Shown here: positions 1 through 8,078 of the stretch, piece after piece
Layout of the letters: every line of letters begins with the position of its first letter
How positions within the stretch are numbered: the first letter of the stretch is position 1
Source: an uncultured Clostridia bacterium
GTDB taxonomy: Bacteria > Bacillota > Clostridia > Oscillospirales > Acutalibacteraceae
DNA length: 64,000 nucleotides
Assembly (NCBI GenBank): GCA_944385055.1
Contig: CALWVT010000005.1
Span: 1-64,000 of the forward strand
Direction of reading: 5' to 3'
Notes under the pieces: model-generated
What the model saw: the letters and a program-made list of their open reading frames with translations, nothing else
What the model was told of the DNA's origin: nothing
Database searches by the model: none
Translations under genes and position numbers: made by a program

Positions 1-1454
1 ACCCAGCGCGTGAGGCCGGGGTTCCAATAGCCGAGCGTCTCCATCAAAAACGCCTTGACGTAATCTTCCTTGTTGTTCCAGAACATTGAAAACCACGTTT
101 TGAAGAATTCGCCTTTGTTTGCCTCCAAAAACGCATCGTCGAAATGTTCGTGGAATTTGATCTGGTCGACCGAATACGGATAGTACGATTCCTTTATATC
201 CTCGAGCGGCAGAAGCTGGTCTAAAAACTCGGCCTGCTCCTGTGTGACCGCGCCGTCCTGTGCGACGACACGCGACACCTGCTGCAGCGGGATCGCCAAC
301 GACTCCGCAAACGGGCTTTTTTCAATGCCGAGCGCGGAAAAGACCGGCCCCTGCACCGCCGCACACGCGACGACGAGGGCCGCGGCCGCGGGCAGCACGC
401 GCTTCCAATGGCGGCGGCACCACAGCACAAGGAAGACGGCCACAAACGCCAAAATGTAAAGGCCGTTGTTGCGCAAAAACGCGACGCCCGCGCCCAGAAG
501 GCACAGGTGCAAAAGTCCCTGCCAATGCAAAAGGTTCTCGCCGCGCTGCTGCGCCGTGTCCGCCAAAAACAGCGCGAACAACAGCATCACGCCGCCGAAC
601 AGGATGTCCTTCCACATCGTCATCGCGTACTTGCCGAATGTCGGATTTAGCAAAAGATACGCCGCGGCGAAAAAGAGGTAGCCCGCCTTGCAGCCGCGCC
701 GATGCAGCCAGTAAAAGCCGTAGCCGAAAATCGCCGCCATGCACGCCATCTGCACGAGCGAGTACAGCGCGACGCCGTGGTTGATGCCGCCGAACAGCGA
801 ACCGAGCCGCACCCACAGCCCGACCCAGAGCTGATAGAAAAGCGGCTGCTGGTTATTGAGGCTCGTCCACCCCATCCCGCGCACGAGGCACGAGAACGAG
901 TCGCCGGTCATGAGCCCCGGATAGTACGTAAAAAAGTACGGCGCCCACACGCCCAGAAACAGCGCGGTCCACAAAAGCCACTGGAACACGGGCCGCATGC
1001 GCTTAATAGGCTGTGCCTCCAAAGCCGCCGGCGCCTTTTCCTCCGAGCGGTCCATCGCGTAGAACAGACACAAAAACGCGGGCCAGAATAACAGCGCCGG
1101 CAGCCCCCACGTCAGGAAGTCCTGCTGCCCCTGGAACAGCGCCGGCGGGTCCAAAAGCTGTGTGCGTGACCCCAGCAAAAGCGCGAGCGAAAATGCGCCC
1201 GCCGCGGCGCCGGCGCCGATTACGAGCGTCTTGCTTCTGCAGCCGAGCGCGTACCAGATGCACGCGGTCGCACCCACGGCGCAGAACAGCCACGCGATCC
1301 AAATAGCCAAGCTGCCCTGCAGGCCGCTTTCGCCGAAAATGTGCAGTTCCCGCAGCGCAAACCACGCGAGCACCGCGCCGACGACCGCGCTCGGCCAGAA
1401 ATTTCGTTTTGCGAAAGGCCCTTCCCGATCGGACAGAAACTCCCGAATCCGCAT
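1..1454 (-). CDS. Polytopic membrane protein, DUF6020-like (C terminus cut by window edge)
   Basis: The reading frame is open from an ATG at 1454 to the left edge, so at least 484 residues are present and the C terminus is missing. It alternates many hydrophobic helices with short loops. A conserved-looking stretch reads YFFTYYPGLMTGDS, followed by NNQQPLFYQL and a GKYAMTMWKDILFG loop; this pattern is what I associate with the DUF6020 family of uncharacterised multi-pass proteins, which resemble GT-C glycosyltransferases. It starts 12 bp after the yjbQ stop, so it is the last visible gene of a leftward operon. A role in moving or transferring a lipid-linked sugar is only inference. Confidence 0.75.
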   Translation of the reverse strand, partial: MRIREFLSDREGPFAKRNFWPSAVVGAVLAWFALRELHIFGESGLQGSLAIWIAWLFCAVGATACIWYALGCRSKTLVIGAGAAAGAFSLALLLGSRTQLLDPPALFQGQQDFLTWGLPALLFWPAFLCLFYAMDRSEEKAPAALEAQPIKRMRPVFQWLLWTALFLGVWAPYFFTYYPGLMTGDSFSCLVRGMGWTSLNNQQPLFYQLWVGLWVRLGSLFGGINHGVALYSLVQMACMAAIFGYGFYWLHRRGCKAGYLFFAAAYLLLNPTFGKYAMTMWKDILFGGVMLLFALFLADTAQQRGENLLHWQGLLHLCLLGAGVAFLRNNGLYILAFVAVFLVLWCRRHWKRVLPAAAALVVACAAVQGPVFSALGIEKSPFAESLAIPLQQVSRVVAQDGAVTQEQAEFLDQLLPLEDIKESYYPYSVDQIKFHEHFDDAFLEANKGEFFKTWFSMFWNNKEDYVKAFLMETLGYWNPGLTRW

Positions 1455-1466
1455 GCCGCCGCCCCC

Positions 1467-1883
1467 TTATTCCCCGATGATCTTAATCAACGCGTGCTTG
1501 TCGCGCTTGCCGTCGAATTCGAAGTAGAAGATCTGCTCCCACGTGCCGAAGTCGAGCTTGCCGTCCGTGATCGCGACGACGACCTCGCGGCCCATGACCG
1601 TGCGCTTCAGATGCGCGTCGGCGTTGTCCTCGAAGCCGTTGTGCTGGTACTGGCTGTAGGGCTTTTCGGGCGCGAGTTTTTCGAGCCAGACCTCGAAGTC
1701 GTGGTGGAGGCCCGGTTCGTCGTCGTTAATAAACACGCTTGCCGTGATGTTCATCGCGTTGACGAGGACAAGGCCCTCCTGGACGCCAGACTCGCGCACG
1801 GCCGCTTCGACCTGCGGCGTAATATTGACAAGGCCCCGGCGCGTGGGGAGATGAAAATACAGTTCTTTCCGATACGATTTCAC
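1467..1883 (-). CDS. yjbQ: YjbQ / UPF0047 family protein
   Basis: A 138-residue protein of normal family length. Family landmarks are visible: a HHDFEVWL segment, HLKRTVMG and the C-terminal [13 protein letters not shown] that forms the trimeric beta fold. Family members are cytosolic, and E. coli YjbQ has weak thiamine-phosphate synthase activity, but the physiological substrate is not settled. The start is a GTG at 1883 with AGGAAG 8 nt upstream. It lies between two large membrane protein genes on the same strand (45 bp and 12 bp gaps), so it is co-transcribed with them; no functional link is obvious. Confidence 0.9.
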   Translation of the reverse strand: MKSYRKELYFHLPTRRGLVNITPQVEAAVRESGVQEGLVLVNAMNITASVFINDDEPGLHHDFEVWLEKLAPEKPYSQYQHNGFEDNADAHLKRTVMGREVVVAITDGKLDFGTWEQIFYFEFDGKRDKHALIKIIGE

Positions 1884-1928
1884 GAAATCCGCTTCCTTTC
1901 TCTTAGAAAAATGCTGGCTCGGGACATC

Positions 1929-3500
1929 TCAGCTCGTCTCCAGCAGCGTGTATTCAAAATTTGTGTCCGCGGGAATGCCGTAGTACTCGCAGATAAATTC
2001 TTTATAGTGGTCGATCACATAGGTCGAATTGAAATAGTCGTTGTCAAAGTCGTTGAAGTCGACGTGGATGGTGTCGGTCTGGCCGGCCTTGACGGAAGCG
2101 ATCTGCGCCTCGAAATCCGAATAGGCGACTTTATTCATGCGCGTGGCCTGAAACGTCACGCACAGCGACAGCGCAGACACCGCGAGCAGCGCGCCCTGTA
2201 AAAGGGTCAGCACGCGCGTGCGGCTTACCTGCCACAGCGCGCACAGCAGAAGCAGCACGAGGAAAAACGCCATCGGCACTTTCGCGCGGCCGGACGACGA
2301 AGTCGCGAGCGCCGGAATGCCCTGGGACGCCCAAAGCCCTAAGGACAGCGCCGCAAAAAAGCGCATGGGCCGCCCCTCTTCGCCGCGCGCGGCCAAGAAC
2401 AGCGCGAGAATCCCGCACAGGAGAAACAGGATCCAGAAGCCGACGAGGGCCGCCATCGTCCAAAATTCGCGCGAGGAAAGCGCCTCCACATTTGAATGGG
2501 CAATTTCCGGCAAATGCAGCGCTTGCGTTGCGGGCCCCAAAAGCGCGCCGAACGCGAGGATGCCCTTGAGAATCCACGAGAAAATCCGCACGCCGCTTCG
2601 CAGCTCTTTTCTCCGGTACAGCGCCCACAGCGCCAGAAGGCCGAACGCCGTCAGATAAGCCCAGTTGTCGGACGTGAGCCTGTAAAGGTACAGCGCCAGG
2701 TTTGAGCAGTAGAACATCAGGCCGTGCAGCGCCTCTGTATTTTCCTGATCCATGCGGAAATAGGCACCCGGCGCTGTGAGCATGAAAATGAGCGCCGCGA
2801 ACGCCAGAATCGTGAGCACGATATGCACGCCCCGCGCACGTTTTTCGCGCAAAAGATAGAACAACGCCGCCGCGGAAAAGAAGAACAGAATCATCGTCTC
2901 CTGCTCGTGCAGAAGGCAGCCGGCCACAAACAGAACCGGCGACACGACGCGGAAAAAGCCCGGCAGCGCGCGGTGGCGCAGCGCGTTATAAAACGGCAGG
3001 ATGCCCACTAACGCACAGAACATCGGGTATAAATAATTGCAGCTGCCGTCGAGCCAGAAAAACGCGTCCGTCAACGCGTAGTCCGTCACAGGCAGAAACC
3101 CCAGAAACGCCGCGCACAGCCACGCGGTCAAAAGCTCGCGCTTTGAGGGTGCCTCGCCGCGCGGCGCAAACGCGCCGGTGACCATATAATAAAACAGCAT
3201 GCCGCACGCCGTGACGACGGCCGCGCTGACCCACTGCCAGACGTGGAAATCCATCATCAGGAAAATCTGCGCGAGCGCGTTGCCCATGCGCGCGCCGCCG
3301 TAGCCGTAATAGGCGCGCCACGTGTCCCAGACGCGGCCGAGCGTGCCGCCCTGTAAGCTAAAACGCAGGTCGTCCCCGAAAGGGAACGTCTGGCTGTAGA
3401 AAAGGGCCATTCCAATAAATAGGACGACAAACGGCAGATAAAGCCAAATCTGCCCGCGCTTTGCGGGCTCTGTGAAGTGGGTTTCCGTACGTCTATGCAT
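1929..3500 (-). CDS. Polytopic membrane protein, DUF6056-like
   Basis: About 523 residues with roughly ten predicted membrane helices. After the first helix comes PFGDDLRFS and later DAFFWLDGSCNYLYP, the acidic loop and FW-G-NY pattern I associate with DUF6056 proteins, a family of unknown function with GT-C-like topology. The C-terminal 60 residues are soluble and acidic (VDFNDFDNDYFNSTYVIDHY). The frame extends upstream to 3587, but the ATG at 3500 is chosen because AGGAGG sits 9 nt before it. It is the first gene of the leftward trio with yjbQ and the DUF6020-like protein. Confidence 0.75.
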   Translation of the reverse strand: MHRRTETHFTEPAKRGQIWLYLPFVVLFIGMALFYSQTFPFGDDLRFSLQGGTLGRVWDTWRAYYGYGGARMGNALAQIFLMMDFHVWQWVSAAVVTACGMLFYYMVTGAFAPRGEAPSKRELLTAWLCAAFLGFLPVTDYALTDAFFWLDGSCNYLYPMFCALVGILPFYNALRHRALPGFFRVVSPVLFVAGCLLHEQETMILFFFSAAALFYLLREKRARGVHIVLTILAFAALIFMLTAPGAYFRMDQENTEALHGLMFYCSNLALYLYRLTSDNWAYLTAFGLLALWALYRRKELRSGVRIFSWILKGILAFGALLGPATQALHLPEIAHSNVEALSSREFWTMAALVGFWILFLLCGILALFLAARGEEGRPMRFFAALSLGLWASQGIPALATSSSGRAKVPMAFFLVLLLLCALWQVSRTRVLTLLQGALLAVSALSLCVTFQATRMNKVAYSDFEAQIASVKAGQTDTIHVDFNDFDNDYFNSTYVIDHYKEFICEYYGIPADTNFEYTLLETS

Positions 3501-3602
3501 GTTCAAACGCCTCCTGCTCCCTGGTTCTGTTCGAAATCTTACGTTCAGTATACCAAATCTGCCCGGGAAAGTAAATTCTCTGCCCAAAAAAGTGCGGGAA
3601 AT

Positions 3603-4523
3603 TCAGGAAAACGCGCGAAACGCGATGTTCAGATCCGCGGCTTCGGGGATGCCGGGGACTTCGGCTTCATTCGTGTACTGCCAGATCGCGAAGTCATAGT
3701 AAAAGCTCGGATACGGCTGGTACTCGGCGTACCAGATCGGGTAATTTTCGAGCGCTTCGAGGTCAAACGTCGTGTAGCCCATCGATTTATTCGTGTAGTA
3801 GCACGGCTCGTAGCCGCCGGACGCGACGCGCTCGCAGAACACGTTTGTAAAGGCCGTGACCTCTTCGGGCGTCGTTTCCTCCGTGCGCGCCGGGTCGTCG
3901 GAGGAAGCACCGGCCGCCGCCACGCCGACCTCGTCGGCCGGCTCCCAGTCGTAGGCGACGGGGAACTGCAAACTGCGCCCCGAGAGCGTATCGAGCACGA
4001 AGTCGGCCTCCTCGCGCGCCTCCTCCTGCGTGACGGCCTGGGAGTAAAAATAGACGCCGACGTCTAAACCCGCGGCTGTGGCGCCCGCATAATTTTCCTC
4101 AAACCGCTCGTCTTCGTAAACCGTGCCCTCCGTCTGGCCGCGGAAACCGATGCGCAGCATCGCGAAGTCAAAGCCGGCCGCCTTGACGGCGTCCCAATCG
4201 ATCTCCCCCTGCCAGGAGGAGACGTCGACGCCCTTTAAGGCCTCCTCGCTTTGATAGGATTGATAACCGTTCTCGTCCGTCGAGAACAGCGCGTCTTCAT
4301 ACGTATTTTTCGGCAAATCGTAGTTGGGGATCAGCGTCGTCCCCTGGTAACGGTCCTCGATCTCGAGAAAATCGGGGTCCGAAAGGATCGTCTGCGGCAG
4401 CTGCCAGGAAGCGACGCAGGCGCGGATGCCGCACGCCGCGGCGATAACCACCGCGAGGATTCCGAGGACAATCAAAAGCCGCCGCCAGAAAAGCCGCGGG
4501 CGGGCCCGTCTCTTTTTGCGCAT
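3603..4523 (-). CDS. Membrane-anchored GH25 family lysozyme
   Basis: A 306-residue protein that should cleave the beta-1,4 bond between MurNAc and GlcNAc in peptidoglycan. The N terminus is basic (MRKKRRARPRLFWRR) followed by one hydrophobic helix (about residues 15-38), giving an uncleaved anchor or signal peptide. After a 55-residue linker the GH25 domain begins with GVDVSSWQGEIDWDAVKAAG; the family's acidic pair is visible as the Asp of DVS and the DWE of FPVAYDWEP. The aromatic C-terminal strand FAIWQYT is typical. The ATG at 4523 has AGGAGG 5 nt upstream; the frame runs further upstream, but only as a shadow of the divergent gene. Confidence 0.92.
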   Translation of the reverse strand: MRKKRRARPRLFWRRLLIVLGILAVVIAAACGIRACVASWQLPQTILSDPDFLEIEDRYQGTTLIPNYDLPKNTYEDALFSTDENGYQSYQSEEALKGVDVSSWQGEIDWDAVKAAGFDFAMLRIGFRGQTEGTVYEDERFEENYAGATAAGLDVGVYFYSQAVTQEEAREEADFVLDTLSGRSLQFPVAYDWEPADEVGVAAAGASSDDPARTEETTPEEVTAFTNVFCERVASGGYEPCYYTNKSMGYTTFDLEALENYPIWYAEYQPYPSFYYDFAIWQYTNEAEVPGIPEAADLNIAFRAFS

Positions 4524-4580
4524 GCAAGCCTCCTTTTCCGCCGGAAAGGCGGACACGTGTGGATTTTGGGATTCGCTAAA

Positions 4581-4609
4581 ATTGTACACGAAATTGCAAA
4601 AAGACGCAA
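4581..4609 (-). promoter_or_regulatory. Promoter for the GH25 gene
   Basis: On the minus strand TTGCGT (4609-4604) and TACAAT (4586-4581) are separated by 17 bp. It lies about 60 bp upstream of the lysozyme start and is the only sigma-A-like match in the gap for that direction. Confidence 0.65.
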
Positions 4610-4662
4610 CTTCCCGCGCAAAGCCCGTTCCGGCAGACGCCGGAAATTTGCCGCTTTGGCGT

Positions 4663-4691
4663 TTGTATTCTGCACGCAGGTGCGGTATAAT
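4663..4691 (+). promoter_or_regulatory. Promoter for the WG-repeat protein
   Basis: TTGTAT at 4663-4668 and a perfect TATAAT at 4686-4691 with a 17-bp spacer, 72 bp before the start codon at 4764. It diverges from the GH25 promoter across a 54-bp gap, so the two genes may share regulation. Confidence 0.75.
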
Positions 4692-4763
4692 GAAAAAATA
4701 AATCAAAAATTTCCCGCCGGCGCGCCCGCCGGCTGTTCCAAAGGACAAAAGGAGAGACCCGTT

Positions 4764-6755
4764 ATGCGCTGCCCGTACTGTGCAACCGAAAATCCCGACG
4801 GCGCCCACATCTGCCGCAAATGCGGCCAAGCCCTTGCCCCGGCGCCCGCAGAGCCCGCCCCCAAAGAAGCCGCCGAGACGGCCTACGCCGGCGAATGGAA
4901 AGACGACCCGGACCTGATCCGCGCCGAAAACGCCGGGAAACGCAAGGGGAAGCGCGCCCGCCGCATCGTGACCGCCATAGCGGTTGCCGCGATTGTGCTT
5001 GTGCTGGTCGTCGTCGGCGGGCGTGTCGTCGTGGACCGGCTGTACAGCACGCAGATCTCTGTCGCGCAGCAGTTCCTCGACGCGGAAGATTACGCGGACG
5101 CCGCGCAATCCCTGGAACGGGCGGTGCGCCTGAAGCCGGCACAGGCGCAGGGCTATCTGCTCCTCGCCCAGGCGTTCACCGGCACCGAAGACTATGACCG
5201 CGGCGTGGAGCTGCTCACGCAGGGGGCCGAACGGACCGGCGACGCCCAGGTGCAGGCGGCCCTTGCCGACATGCAGGCAAAACAGGCGGAGGCCAAAGCG
5301 CGCGACGAACAGAAGGCGGCGGCGCAGACCGCCGCACAGTCGCTTTCGTGGGCGGTCGAGCCGCAGATGGAATTTGACAGCCTGACGGTGCCGGGCACGC
5401 AGCGCGGCGCCGACGGCACGGCGTATGAAGGGCTGCCCGACTACACGGGCACGGTGCTCGTCAAAAAGGGGAGCGCCGTGCGGCTGCTCGACGACACGGG
5501 CCACGACCTCGTGCCGGACGGCTACACGCTGTCCTTTGACGACGCGCAGGGGCTTTTGGCCGTGCGCACGGACGGCGGCGACGCGGTTTTGTGGCGCGTC
5601 GGGCCCGACGGCTCCATTTTGGGCCGCGCGCAGGACGTGCCCACGCAGGACTACCGCTACGAAAACGGCCAGGTCGTGCTGGCAGGGTCCGATACGCCGG
5701 CGCAAAGCTGGCAGAAGGCGGACCTTTTGCCGGTGTATGCGGACGGGGAACATGCGGGCTATGCGTTTGTCGATGAAACCGGTGCGCAGGTCGGCGACCT
5801 CTACGACGACGCCGGCGTATTCCACGAGGGCCTTGCCGCCGTGGAAAAGGACGGCAAATGGGGCTATCTCGATAAGACGGGTGCGGTCGCGATCCCGTTC
5901 CTATTTGACGACGCGCAGCCGTTCCAGGGCGGCCTTGCGGCGGTCATCCTCGACGGCGACGCGGGATTTATCGAACCGGACGGCACGCTCGCTTTGGGTT
6001 TCTGCTATGAGGACGCGCGCAGCCCGTACGAAGGCAAGGCGTGGGTCAAACAGGACGGCAAATGGGGCGTGCTCGACTTAAACGTCTCCGGCCGCTCGCA
6101 GGCGTGGCAGGCGGTCTATCTGCAGAAGCTCCAGGACCTTTCCTTCCCGCTGGCGCGCAGCAGCGTGCTCGCCGGGCTGTGGGACTGGAACGAGGACGGC
6201 ACACCGGAACTGTTTTTGAGCGACGGCACGGTCATCCAGGCGTACACGGTCGCCCCCGGCACCGCGGAACCTATTGCATGCCTGTTGGGCAGCCGGCTGT
6301 ACGCCGGGGAATCCGCCGGCACGCTTTCGACGTACGCGGTGGGGCTTTCCGGTTTTCACGGGGATTTGGCGGAACTCGGCGTCAACGACGCCGCGGCGCC
6401 GCTGTGTACGGCGTATGCGAGCGGCGTGCTCACCTATCGATTCCAGACGTCCGGCGTGGGAGCGGGCAGCGCTTCGCTTTTGACGCTTTCGAATCCCGCG
6501 ACGTACCTGCTCGACGGCGACACGGTATCGCAGGAAACGTACGCGGCCGCGTTTGAGACGGCTTGCGCCGCCGCGCGGGAAATCCCGATGCAGAAGCTCA
6601 CCGCCGCATCGATTGCGGACCTCGACACCGCCGATTTGCAGCAGATGGTCTCACACGCCGGGGCACAGCAGCCGTCGGATTCGGAAACCGGGGCGCTTCC
6701 GGACGATTCCACGTCCTCCTCGCGTGATTCCTCCGCCCTCGACAGCCAATGGTGA
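4764..6755 (+). CDS. Zinc-ribbon, single-TM, WG-repeat surface protein
   Basis: 663 residues. The N terminus is a zinc ribbon with two CxxC knuckles (CPYC and CRKC) followed by a Pro/Ala linker, a basic stretch and one transmembrane helix (about residues 72-96), so most of the protein lies outside the membrane. Next comes a TPR-like helical region (about 98-190) and then at least two WG-type repeats, seen as GLAAVEKDGKWGYLD and KAWVKQDGKWGVLD. The C-terminal half has an unassigned beta-rich region and a Ser/Asp-rich tail. The ATG at 4764 follows AAAAGGAGAG. WG proteins are poorly understood; a sensing or cell-wall-associated role is inferred from topology and from the divergent lysozyme gene. 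Confidence 0.8.
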   Translation: MRCPYCATENPDGAHICRKCGQALAPAPAEPAPKEAAETAYAGEWKDDPDLIRAENAGKRKGKRARRIVTAIAVAAIVLVLVVVGGRVVVDRLYSTQISVAQQFLDAEDYADAAQSLERAVRLKPAQAQGYLLLAQAFTGTEDYDRGVELLTQGAERTGDAQVQAALADMQAKQAEAKARDEQKAAAQTAAQSLSWAVEPQMEFDSLTVPGTQRGADGTAYEGLPDYTGTVLVKKGSAVRLLDDTGHDLVPDGYTLSFDDAQGLLAVRTDGGDAVLWRVGPDGSILGRAQDVPTQDYRYENGQVVLAGSDTPAQSWQKADLLPVYADGEHAGYAFVDETGAQVGDLYDDAGVFHEGLAAVEKDGKWGYLDKTGAVAIPFLFDDAQPFQGGLAAVILDGDAGFIEPDGTLALGFCYEDARSPYEGKAWVKQDGKWGVLDLNVSGRSQAWQAVYLQKLQDLSFPLARSSVLAGLWDWNEDGTPELFLSDGTVIQAYTVAPGTAEPIACLLGSRLYAGESAGTLSTYAVGLSGFHGDLAELGVNDAAAPLCTAYASGVLTYRFQTSGVGAGSASLLTLSNPATYLLDGDTVSQETYAAAFETACAAAREIPMQKLTAASIADLDTADLQQMVSHAGAQQPSDSETGALPDDSTSSSRDSSALDSQW

Positions 6756-6821
6756 GAAAACCGGTCCGAAAGAATTTTAAAAAAATATTTAAAAAATGAA
6801 ACACAGGAAGGAACCTGCCCG

Positions 6822-7379
6822 ATGATGCACCCCATCCAAACGAAACGGCTCCTGCTGCGCGCGTGGGAAACGTCGGACATTGAAAATCTATATCTTTACG
6901 CGAAGGACCCGCGCGTCGGGCCGCGCTGCGGGTGGAAGCCGCACGAAAGCCCCAACGAAAGCCGCGAGGTGCTCCATCAGATTCTGCAGCGCGAAGAAAG
7001 CTACGCGATCGCTCTGTTGGAAGACAACCGCGCAATCGGCGGCATCGGGCTCAATTTCGGAAAAGACAGCATCCTCGTGCAGGGGGAAGACGAGGCGGAA
7101 ATCGGCTACTGGATCGGCGTGCCGTTCTGGGGGCAGGGCCTGACGCCGGAAGCCGTGCGGGCGCTGCTTGCCCATGCCTTTCTCGAATGCGGGTGTACGC
7201 GCGTCTGGTGCGGCTATTTTGACGGCAACAACCAGTCCCGCCGCGCACAGGAAAAGTGCGGGTTTGTCTACTCCCACACGCTGCCGATGCGGGACGTGCC
7301 GCAGCTGCACGCAAAGCGCACCGAGCACGTGACGTATCTAACGCGAGAAGCCTGGCAGGCGCTTGCCGGGAAAACATAA
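6822..7379 (+). CDS. GNAT family N-acetyltransferase (RimJ/RimL-like)
   Basis: 185 residues. The N terminus TKRLLLRAWETSDIENLY is the signature opening of RimJ/RimL-type GNATs, which move an acetyl group from acetyl-CoA to a protein N terminus or small amine. The acetyl-CoA binding region follows as EIGYWIGVPFWGQGLTPEAVRALL with the Q-G-x-T/A loop, then the conserved GYFDGNNQSRRAQEKCGF helix. Two adjacent ATGs are possible starts (6822 and 6825) behind AGGAAGG. It follows the WG-repeat gene by 66 bp on the same strand; the substrate is unknown. Confidence 0.9.
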   Translation: MMHPIQTKRLLLRAWETSDIENLYLYAKDPRVGPRCGWKPHESPNESREVLHQILQREESYAIALLEDNRAIGGIGLNFGKDSILVQGEDEAEIGYWIGVPFWGQGLTPEAVRALLAHAFLECGCTRVWCGYFDGNNQSRRAQEKCGFVYSHTLPMRDVPQLHAKRTEHVTYLTREAWQALAGKT

Positions 7380-7420
7380 AAAAAGCACGGCCGGCAAACT
7401 CAATTGCCAGCCGTGTTTTG
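7377..7420. terminator. Bidirectional terminator between GNAT and TetR genes
   Basis: A stem with arms GCACGGC-GGCAA and TTGCC-GCCGTG has a seven-A/T tract on its left side and TTTT on its right, so it can end both convergent genes. It overlaps the last codons of the TetR gene. Confidence 0.75.
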
Positions 7421-7960
7421 CGCTGCGGGGTCGGGTTCCCGCAGCCCGCTCATGCACAGGAAAAAGAGATCCGCCAAAGCCGAAGAGGATTCCTGCATCC
7501 CCGTATCATACCAATAAAACAGCGTGCTCAGCAGCGCACCGGACAGCATCCGCGCCGGGTACGCGCCGCTGCGCAGGATGGGCAGATGGCGGCACAATTC
7601 CTCAATGAATGCATCAAACCGCTCGCGCAGCAAATGGTCAAGCCCCGCGCGGCGAATCGCCTGCATCGTGCCGCTGTGCGCCTGCCCGCACGAAAACGCG
7701 CAGCGCACCACCTCACGCACGCCGGCCTGCGGCGGCAAGGCTTCCGCCGCCTTCGTAAACGCGTCCATGATCTGGTCGACCGACGCGCGCAGGATGTCCT
7801 CTTTGGACGTAAAATTGCGGTAATACGTCGTGCGGGAAACGCCGGCGCGGCGCGCAAGCTCCGTGACCGTGATGGCCTCAAACGGTTTTTCCCGCATCAG
7901 CTGCAGCAGCGCCGTCGCGATGCACTCGCGCACGATCTGGTTTTCCTGCGTATGCTTCAA
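7400..7960 (-). CDS. TetR/AcrR family transcriptional regulator
   Basis: 186 residues. The helix-turn-helix is at about residues 25-48 (FEAITVTELARRAGVSRTTYY followed by RNFTSKEDIL), a clear TetR operator-binding domain. The C-terminal ligand domain is diverged (about residues 60-180), so the inducer cannot be read. The start is a TTG at 7960 with GGCGGGAG upstream; the frame continues upstream but without a better site. Its own promoter is at 7995-8023. Neighbouring targets are not obvious: the transglutaminase operon runs the same way and is separated by a terminator. Confidence 0.9.
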   Translation of the reverse strand: MKHTQENQIVRECIATALLQLMREKPFEAITVTELARRAGVSRTTYYRNFTSKEDILRASVDQIMDAFTKAAEALPPQAGVREVVRCAFSCGQAHSGTMQAIRRAGLDHLLRERFDAFIEELCRHLPILRSGAYPARMLSGALLSTLFYWYDTGMQESSSALADLFFLCMSGLREPDPAAQNTAGN

Positions 7961-7994
7961 TCGGCTCCCGCCTTTCCTCGTGTTTCTGAAGGAA

Positions 7995-8023
7995 AGTGTA
8001 ACAGGTGTTCCGCAAAAAGTCAA
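7995..8023 (-). promoter_or_regulatory. Promoter of the TetR gene
   Basis: On the minus strand TTGACT (8023-8018) and TACACT (8000-7995) are 17 bp apart. The spacer holds a small dyad (AACA-CC-TGTT) that could be an autoregulatory operator; the dyad is short, so this is weak. Confidence 0.65.
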
Positions 8024-8027
8024 CGGC

Positions 8028-8073
8028 AAAGGGCCGCCCAAAATGCCAATTCCGGCGACGGGCGGCCCTTTTT
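8028..8073. terminator. Terminator downstream of the transglutaminase operon
   Basis: Arms GGGCCGCCC (8031-8039) and GGGCGGCCC (8060-8068) form a perfect 9-bp stem with a 20-nt loop. TTTTT follows on the plus strand and TTT on the minus strand; placed just after the leftward gene at 8079, it probably ends that operon. Confidence 0.7.
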
Positions 8074-8078
8074 CTGGC

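Noticed and set aside
322-1365. Long frames at 322-816 and 1003-1365 on the minus strand
   Set aside because: Both are out-of-frame shadows of the DUF6020-like gene, which runs open from 1454 to the left edge and encodes hydrophobic helices.
3603-5825. A 740-residue leftward frame
   Set aside because: Only its last 306 residues form a real protein (GH25); the rest is the reverse of the WG-repeat gene, and a good ribosome binding site marks the start at 4523.
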